This document shows, in pieces, positions 6,028-10,210 of a stretch of 10,210 nucleotides of DNA. The DNA comes from Betaproteobacteria bacterium (GTDB lineage Bacteria > Pseudomonadota > Gammaproteobacteria > Burkholderiales > SG8-39). Position numbers and translations under genes: made by a program. Below the pieces are notes generated by a model, which was given only the letters and a program-made list of their open reading frames with translations, had not been told where the DNA came from and did not search any database. The stretch spans positions 1 to 10,210 of the forward strand of contig SHXL01000091.1 of NCBI GenBank assembly GCA_009693345.1, written 5' to 3'. Position 1 is the first letter of the stretch. Every line of letters begins with the position of its first letter.

Positions 6028-6771
6028 TTGACGCTGCCATTTTCGCCGGAGATCCTGCTGCTCGCGGGGATGGTAGTCGCCTTCGCCTATACGGCGTTCG
6101 GCCTGACCGGTTTTGGCTCCACCGTGATTGCGCTGCCTCTGCTGGCGCATTTCTTTGCGCTCAAGTTCGCGGTGCCGCTGCTGATGCTGCTCGACCTTGC
6201 CGCTTTCCTGCTGTTCGGCGCGCGCGTACGCAAGCGCATCCGGTACGCCGAGATCGTCTGGCTGGTGCCGTTCATCCTCGCGGGCATGGCGGCGGGCCTG
6301 ACGCTGCTGATGGAAGTGGCCGAGCAGAAGCTGCTCGCGGTGCTGGGAATTTTCCTGCTCCTGTACGCCGGCTACAGCCTGCTGCGCGACGGCCCGGCGA
6401 CGGCGCTGTCGCGTGCCTGGTGCGTGCCGATCGGTCTTGCGGGCGGGGTGTTCTCGGCGCTGTTCGGCACCGGCGGTGTGCTGTTCGCGACCTATAACGC
6501 GGGCCGCATCCACGACAAGGAGGCGTTGCGCGCCACCAACGCCGCGATGATCATGCTGTCGTCGCTCGTGCGCGTCGTGCTGTTCGGCGCCGCCGGACTG
6601 CTCACGCAGGACGGACTGCTCGCGACCGCCTGCATGCTGCTCCCCGCGATGCTCGCCGGCGCCTTGCTCGGCAACCGCCTGCACGCCGCGGTGCCGGCGG
6701 CCGCAGTGGCGAAAGCGGTGTACGCTTTGCTGGTGATCGCCGGCCTGACGCTCCTCGCGCGCGCCCTTTGA
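6028..6771 (+). CDS. Sulfite exporter TauE/SafE (TSUP) family membrane protein
   Basis: This 247-residue inner-membrane protein is almost wholly hydrophobic, with about seven or eight predicted membrane helices. It shows the two-fold repeat of the TauE/SafE (TSUP) family: AFGLTGFGSTVIALPLL near the N-terminus and GLAGGVFSALFGTGGVLF in the middle, each beginning a half. Known family members export sulfite, sulfoacetate or related organic anions; the substrate here cannot be read from sequence. The start is uncertain. TTG at 6028 preserves the complete first helix but has no clear ribosome binding site, and the first in-frame ATG (6070) would cut that helix. It starts 17 bp after aroG and ends 10 bp before the glycosyltransferase gene, so it is probably translated from the aroG transcript. 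I see no metabolic link with aroG. Confidence 0.9.
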   Translation: MTLPFSPEILLLAGMVVAFAYTAFGLTGFGSTVIALPLLAHFFALKFAVPLLMLLDLAAFLLFGARVRKRIRYAEIVWLVPFILAGMAAGLTLLMEVAEQKLLAVLGIFLLLYAGYSLLRDGPATALSRAWCVPIGLAGGVFSALFGTGGVLFATYNAGRIHDKEALRATNAAMIMLSSLVRVVLFGAAGLLTQDGLLATACMLLPAMLAGALLGNRLHAAVPAAAVAKAVYALLVIAGLTLLARAL

Positions 6772-6781
6772 ACGCCGCATA

Positions 6782-8299
6782 GTGAAAGCGCTTACCCCAC
6801 CGCAGTGGCTGCTGTTCGCGCTCGCGGCGACGCTGTTGTTCCGTCTCTGGCTCTCCGCCGTCGCGCCGGTGACGGCCGATGAGGCCTATTTCATCCTCTG
6901 GGGCCGTGTGCCGGCCCTTGGCTACTACGACCACCCGCCGATGGTGGGCTGGATCCTGGCGCCGCTCGCGGCGCTCTCGGATGCGTCCGCTCTCGCGGAT
7001 GCGTCCTGGTTGCTGCGCCTGCCCGCCGTGCTGGCGCCGCCGTTCGCCGCGCTGATGGTGCGCGGCGCATTGCGCCACTGGTTCGGTCGCGACGACGACA
7101 CCGCGGACCTCGCGGCGCTCGCGGTGCTGCTCGCGCCGATGAACATCTGGAACGTGCTGATCACCACCGACACGCCCTTGCTGCTGTTTTCGGTGGCTTC
7201 GCTGCTGGTATTCGCGCGCGCTGCGCAGCAGGATTCAGCAAAGCTGTTTCTTCTTAGCGGTGTGTTGCTGGGACTTGCATTTCTTTCCAAGTATTTCGCC
7301 GTCTTGCTCGGCCTGGCTTTTCTGGTCTGGGCAATCCTGTCGAAGAAACCGAAGGCATTCCTTCTGGTTTTCCTTGGCGGCCTGCCGTTCGGGTTGCTGA
7401 ACCTCTACTGGAACTACGAGACGTGCTGGTGCAACGTGATGTTCAATGCCATCAACCGCCACGAGGGCGATGGCAGCGGCCTGTCACTCGCGACCCCCGC
7501 GCTCTACGCCGCGTCCCTTGCCTACCTCGTCGCGCCGTTGCTCTGGTTCGCGTGGCGGGGCCGCGCCGCGATGCGCGCGGCGTGGCAGCGGCCCGCCGAG
7601 CGCGCGCTGATTCTCGCCTGGCTCGTGCCGCTCGCGGTGTTCGCCGCTCTCAGCCCCGTGAAGCGCATCGGGCTGCACTGGCTGCTGTCTTTCCTGCCCG
7701 CGCTGGTGCTCAGCGTGGCCCTCGCGCTCGAGCGGCGGCAGCTGGTCGCGAGCGGGCGCGTGTTCGCGCTGCTCGCGGCGCTGCACGTGCTCGCGATTGC
7801 GGTCGTCGCGGCCGTGCCGCTGGATGCCTGGCGCGCGACGCGATTCCACGCGCGGTTGGTGTTTCCGGGCCGGATCGCCGAACTGACCGCGGCGATGGCC
7901 CCGGATCTCGCGGGCAAGCTGCTCGCCACGGACAGCTATGCGTCGGCAGCGCTGCTCGAATACCACACGCGCCGCCCGGTGGCGGTGTTCGGGCGGGGAA
8001 CTTCGCATGCGCGGCAGGATGATATCGATACGGATTGGCGCGCCTATGACGGCAAGGACCTGGTGATCTTTCGGCGCGAGCCGCCGCTGAAGCAGGAGTA
8101 CCAGCCGTATTTCCGCGACGTCGAAGTGAAGCGGATACCGCTGGGCAGCGGCAGCTACCACGCGGTGCTCGGCTCCGGCTTCAGCTATCAGGCCTATCGC
8201 ACGGGTGTGCTGGCCGACATTCGCGACCGCTACTACCGGATCCCGGCGTGGCTTCCGGTTGGGCATTGTTATTTTTTCGAACGCTATTTCCCGCGATGA
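6782..8299 (+). CDS. ArnT/PMT-like (GT39/GT83-type) membrane glycosyltransferase
   Basis: This 505-residue integral membrane protein is predicted to transfer a sugar from a polyprenyl-phosphate donor to an acceptor on the periplasmic side of the inner membrane. The first helix is followed by TADEAYFILW (31-40), the acidic first-loop motif of the PMT_2/ArnT families, and by GYYDHPPMVGW (47-57), typical of bacterial homologues. A second loop has TTDTPLLLF. About eight to ten further helices follow, then a soluble C-terminal domain of roughly 150 residues. It starts at GTG with no obvious ribosome binding site, 10 bp after the transporter gene, so it is likely translationally coupled. Its stop overlaps the next gene's start (ATGA). 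Sugar and acceptor are unknown. The overlap with a decaprenyl-phosphate phosphoribosyltransferase gene suggests a pentose-type lipid-linked donor, but that is inference. Confidence 0.9.
   Translation: MKALTPPQWLLFALAATLLFRLWLSAVAPVTADEAYFILWGRVPALGYYDHPPMVGWILAPLAALSDASALADASWLLRLPAVLAPPFAALMVRGALRHWFGRDDDTADLAALAVLLAPMNIWNVLITTDTPLLLFSVASLLVFARAAQQDSAKLFLLSGVLLGLAFLSKYFAVLLGLAFLVWAILSKKPKAFLLVFLGGLPFGLLNLYWNYETCWCNVMFNAINRHEGDGSGLSLATPALYAASLAYLVAPLLWFAWRGRAAMRAAWQRPAERALILAWLVPLAVFAALSPVKRIGLHWLLSFLPALVLSVALALERRQLVASGRVFALLAALHVLAIAVVAAVPLDAWRATRFHARLVFPGRIAELTAAMAPDLAGKLLATDSYASAALLEYHTRRPVAVFGRGTSHARQDDIDTDWRAYDGKDLVIFRREPPLKQEYQPYFRDVEVKRIPLGSGSYHAVLGSGFSYQAYRTGVLADIRDRYYRIPAWLPVGHCYFFERYFPR
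6971..7006 (+). repeat. 18-bp imperfect tandem duplication in the glycosyltransferase gene
   Basis: Two adjacent 18-base units (6971-6988 and 6989-7006) differ at two bases and encode ALSDAS followed by ALADAS. The duplication keeps the frame and lies in a loop after the second hydrophobic stretch. It looks like a recent slippage or duplication event and should be tolerated in a loop. Confidence 0.7.
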
Positions 8300-9168
8300 A
8301 ACGTGTTCTTGCACGAATAGAACTGATGCGGCCGCAGCATTGGGTCAAGAATGCTTTCGTGCTGGTGGGCCTTGTGTTCGGCCACGTCTCGCACGACATC
8401 GAGATGGTCTGGGCGGCCTTTGGCGCGACTCTGGCCTTCTGCCTCGCTTCTGGCGCGGTGTATGCGTTCAATGACGCGCGCGACGCCGCGCAGGACCGCG
8501 ACCACCCCGGCAAGCGCAATCGCCCGGTGGCGCGCGGCGCGCTGTCACCGGCGGAGGCGGTCGTTCTGTCGCTCTTCACGGCGGCCGCCTCGCTCGTGCT
8601 CGCCGCCTGGGTCGGCCGGGAGCTGGCGGCGATCATCGGCGTTTACCTCGCATTGAGCGCCGCCTATACGCTATGGTTGAAGCGGATGCCGGTAATCGAT
8701 GTCGTCGTGATTGCCGCGGGGTTCATGCTTCGCCTGCTGGCGGGGACCCTCGGCATCGGCATCGACCCTTCCCGGTGGCTGCTCGCCTGCGGTTTCCTGC
8801 TGACGCTGTTCCTCGGCTTCGCCAAACGGCGGGCCGAGATTGAACGTCTGGCGCAGGATGCGGCCCTGCATCGCGCCGTGCTGGAGGACTACAGCATCGG
8901 ATTCCTGGACAGGGCGATCGCGCTCTGCGCCGCGGGCATGATCGGGACCTATGCCTGGTACACGCTGGCCGCGGAAACGGCGCTGATGCACGGCACCGGC
9001 AGCCTGTTCTTGACGCTGCCCTGGGTACTGCTCGGCACCGGCCGTTACCTTTACCGCCTGCGCTTGCGCGGCGGCGGCGGCGATCCGGCCGAGGAACTCC
9101 TGCGTGACCCGCTGCTGACGGTCTCGGTCGCGGGCTGGATCGTGACCGTACTCTGGTTGATCGGCTAG
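8296..9168 (+). CDS. UbiA-family decaprenyl-phosphate phosphoribosyltransferase homologue
   Basis: This 290-residue integral membrane prenyltransferase starts MKRVLARIELMRPQHWVKN. I chose the ATG at 8296 because it overlaps the preceding stop as ATGA and gives the usual family N-terminus; an in-frame ATG at 8248 would add 16 atypical residues inside the upstream gene. The Mg-diphosphate motif is NDARDAAQD (59-67), followed by RDHPGKRNRPVARG (68-81). A second conserved segment is DVVVIAAGFMLRLLAG (135-150), with GFAKRRAEIERL later and LLRDPLL near the end. This pattern fits the decaprenyl-phosphate 5-phosphoribosyltransferase branch (mycobacterial Rv3806c/UbiA, rhizobial NoeC) better than the quinone-making UbiA/MenA enzymes. 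The predicted reaction attaches 5-phosphoribose from PRPP to polyprenyl phosphate. The phosphatase and DprE1/DprE2 epimerase that complete arabinose-donor synthesis are not in the window. Coupling to the glycosyltransferase gene suggests a shared pathway. Confidence 0.9.
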   Translation: MKRVLARIELMRPQHWVKNAFVLVGLVFGHVSHDIEMVWAAFGATLAFCLASGAVYAFNDARDAAQDRDHPGKRNRPVARGALSPAEAVVLSLFTAAASLVLAAWVGRELAAIIGVYLALSAAYTLWLKRMPVIDVVVIAAGFMLRLLAGTLGIGIDPSRWLLACGFLLTLFLGFAKRRAEIERLAQDAALHRAVLEDYSIGFLDRAIALCAAGMIGTYAWYTLAAETALMHGTGSLFLTLPWVLLGTGRYLYRLRLRGGGGDPAEELLRDPLLTVSVAGWIVTVLWLIG

Positions 9169-9171
9169 AAT
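9142..9171 (+). promoter_or_regulatory. Candidate promoter for the cNMP-binding protein gene
   Basis: TAGAAT at 9166-9171 matches TATAAT at five of six positions and overlaps the stop codon of the preceding gene. GTGACC at 9142-9147 (four of six to TTGACA) lies 18 bases upstream. Transcription would begin near 9178, giving a leader of about 22 bases before the ATG at 9200. This suggests the last genes of the window can be expressed separately from aroG. Confidence 0.45.
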
Positions 9172-9199
9172 TCGCCGCGAAGGCTCATTCCAGGCGCCC

Positions 9200-9742
9200 A
9201 TGGCAGAACAATCCGCGCACCTCTCCCACCTCGAGCACCTCGGGGATGCGACCAAATTTTCGCCGCAGATCCACGCGCTGATTCCGAAGTGCGACCTGCT
9301 GGAGAATTTTTCGCCTGCCGAGGTGCGGCTGCTGGCGCACTTCATGGACGTATACCAGGCGCCGGCCGGCACCGAGGTCATTCATGAAGGCGACGGCGGC
9401 GATTTCATGATGATGCTGATCGAGGGCAGGGTCGAGGTACACAAGCGCGACCGCTGGAGCACGCCGCAGCTGATCGCGGTGGTGGAAGCGGGCAAGACGC
9501 TGGGCGAGATGTCGATGATCGACGGCGAACCGCGTTTCGCCACCTGCATCGCCGCTGAGCCCACCGTGCTCGCGGTGCCCGAACGCGAGAACCTCGCGCG
9601 CATCATCGTCGAGCAGCTGATGCTGGGCGCCAAGATCCTGATGGAACTCGTGCTGATGCTGTCCCAGCGCCTGCGCTCGACCAGCGCGCGCCTGCTGCAG
9701 TTGATGGACGACCAGTCCCACCGCGCCACGATCCTGTTGTAA
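9200..9742 (+). CDS. Cyclic nucleotide-binding domain protein (Crp-type sensor domain, no helix-turn-helix)
   Basis: This is a 180-residue cytosolic protein. Residues about 30-135 form a cyclic nucleotide-binding fold: an N-terminal helix with LENFSPAEVRLLAHFM, beta strands with APAGTEVIHEGDGGDFMMMLIEGRVEV, then the phosphate-binding cassette GEMSMIDGEPRFATCIA (102-118), including the Gly-Glu pair and the Pro-Arg that normally holds the cyclic phosphate. The rest is a long helix (about 130-172) ending near the C-terminus. There is no DNA-binding winged helix as in Crp/Fnr, so it is not an ordinary transcription factor. It could sense cAMP or c-di-GMP and act by protein contact through the helix. 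The ATG at 9200 has only a weak ribosome binding site. It lies 31 bp after the prenyltransferase gene, with a candidate promoter between. Ligand and partner are unknown. Confidence 0.88.
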   Translation: MAEQSAHLSHLEHLGDATKFSPQIHALIPKCDLLENFSPAEVRLLAHFMDVYQAPAGTEVIHEGDGGDFMMMLIEGRVEVHKRDRWSTPQLIAVVEAGKTLGEMSMIDGEPRFATCIAAEPTVLAVPERENLARIIVEQLMLGAKILMELVLMLSQRLRSTSARLLQLMDDQSHRATILL

Positions 9743-9751
9743 GCGCCGGGC

Positions 9752-9776
9752 CCGCGGCAGCGACCAAGCTGCCGGG
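9752..9776 (+). other. Hairpin overlapping the ribosome binding site of the next gene
   Basis: CGGCAGC (9755-9761) and GCTGCCG (9768-9774) form a perfect 7-bp stem with loop GACCAA, extended by CC/GG across a bulged G at 9754. No T-tract follows, so it is a poor intrinsic terminator. The ribosome binding site GGGAGA (9774-9779) of the following gene begins inside the 3' arm, so the stem could limit its translation. Confidence 0.5.
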
Positions 9777-9785
9777 AGATAAAGC

Positions 9786-10210
9786 ATGAGCAAGTTGCGT
9801 CTCGCCGTGGTGCTCTCGATTGCCGGTCTCGCCGCGGCGTTCTTCGCATTCGGCGGCCATCGCTATCTCTCCGTCGATCAGTTGAAAGCGCAACACTCGG
9901 CGCTCCAGTCTTACGCCCTGGCGCATCCGTGGGAGGCAGGCGGCGCCTTCTTCGCCCTCTATGTCGCGGTCACCGGGCTGTCGTTGCCGGGCGCGGCCGT
10001 GATGACGCTCGCCGCCGGCGCAATCTTCGGGCTGGCGTGGGGCGTGGTGATCGTCTCCTTCGCCTCGACCATCGGGGCGACGCTGGCCTTCCTCGCCTCC
10101 CGCTTCCTGCTGCGCGACTGGGTGCAGGCGCGGTTCGGCGACCGGCTGAAGCCGGTCAACGAGGGCATCGCGAAGGACGGCGCGTTCTACCTGTTTGCGC
10201 TGCGGCTGGT
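9786..10210 (+). CDS. TVP38/TMEM64 (VTT-domain) family membrane protein, 5' part only
   Basis: The first 141 codons are present; the frame is open to the window edge, so the C-terminus is missing. The ATG at 9786 follows GGGAGA (9774-9779) at good spacing. The protein starts with a hydrophobic helix (about residues 5-23). A soluble stretch and a second helix follow, then the family core SLPGAAVMTLAAGAIFGLAWGVVIVSFASTIGATLAFLASRFLLRDWV, which has the Gly-rich re-entrant pattern of VTT/DedA-like proteins. The visible part ends in GAFYLFALRLV, the conserved approach to the second re-entrant segment. Eukaryotic relatives scramble lipids; bacterial members are mostly uncharacterised inner-membrane proteins. 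In some proteobacteria this domain is fused to a flavin-dependent oxidoreductase, which cannot be tested here. Confidence 0.92.
   Translation, partial: MSKLRLAVVLSIAGLAAAFFAFGGHRYLSVDQLKAQHSALQSYALAHPWEAGGAFFALYVAVTGLSLPGAAVMTLAAGAIFGLAWGVVIVSFASTIGATLAFLASRFLLRDWVQARFGDRLKPVNEGIAKDGAFYLFALRL

Noticed and set aside
5195..6040. 281-codon minus-strand open frame opposite aroG
   Set aside because: It is an antisense shadow of a certain gene, rich in His, Arg and Ala with no recognisable motif.
5665..6780. 371-codon minus-strand open frame opposite aroG end and the transporter
   Set aside because: Its translation is a Gln/Arg/His-rich string typical of the antisense of Leu- and Ala-coding membrane proteins. 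It has no start signal and no domain.
7484..8314. 276-codon minus-strand open frame opposite the glycosyltransferase
   Set aside because: It has the same antisense low-complexity pattern, and the + strand frame has clear ArnT-like motifs.

Overview
The window is GC-rich bacterial chromosome with tightly packed genes, probably from a betaproteobacterium. That placement is an inference from the protein styles (AlaRS, class I DAHP synthase, decaprenyl-phosphate phosphoribosyltransferase homologue, short Crp-type protein) and from the -10-like hexamers placed close to start codons. There are no rRNAs, tRNAs, insertion sequences, CRISPR arrays or phage genes.

Layout: a small protein of unknown function (45-383) precedes alaS (469-3087). 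A small membrane protein follows (3100-3600); it resembles the DUF6644 group and its last membrane segment has been moved out of frame by a probable 1-nt frameshift. Converging on it from the other strand is an orphan AAA+ ATPase of the Lon/MoxR-like type without a protease domain (4586-3597).

The 311-bp gap at 4587-4897 is the most informative part of the window. It separates the divergent ATPase and DAHP synthase genes and appears to hold a complete ribosome-mediated transcription attenuator. It has a short leader ORF (4723-4803) with a FFGYFFRF codon run, a pause hairpin (4767-4799), a perfect 9-bp antiterminator pairing (4781-4789 with 4829-4837) and a strong intrinsic terminator (4826-4860). 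The terminator ends 37 bp before the gene for DAHP synthase, the first enzyme of aromatic amino acid synthesis. Phe/Tyr supply would therefore be sensed by translation of the leader.

Downstream of aroG (4898-6010) all genes run on the + strand with small gaps. They are a TauE/SafE-type transporter (6028-6771), an ArnT/PMT-like glycosyltransferase (6782-8299), a UbiA-family decaprenyl-phosphate phosphoribosyltransferase homologue (8296-9168, ATGA overlap), a cyclic-nucleotide-binding-domain protein with its own likely promoter (9200-9742), and the start of a TVP38/TMEM64 (VTT-domain) membrane protein cut by the window edge (9786-10210). The glycosyltransferase and prenyltransferase pair suggests polyprenyl-phosphate-sugar chemistry at the inner membrane. 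The aroG transcript may read into these genes, in which case the attenuator could affect them too, but this is not shown by the sequence.
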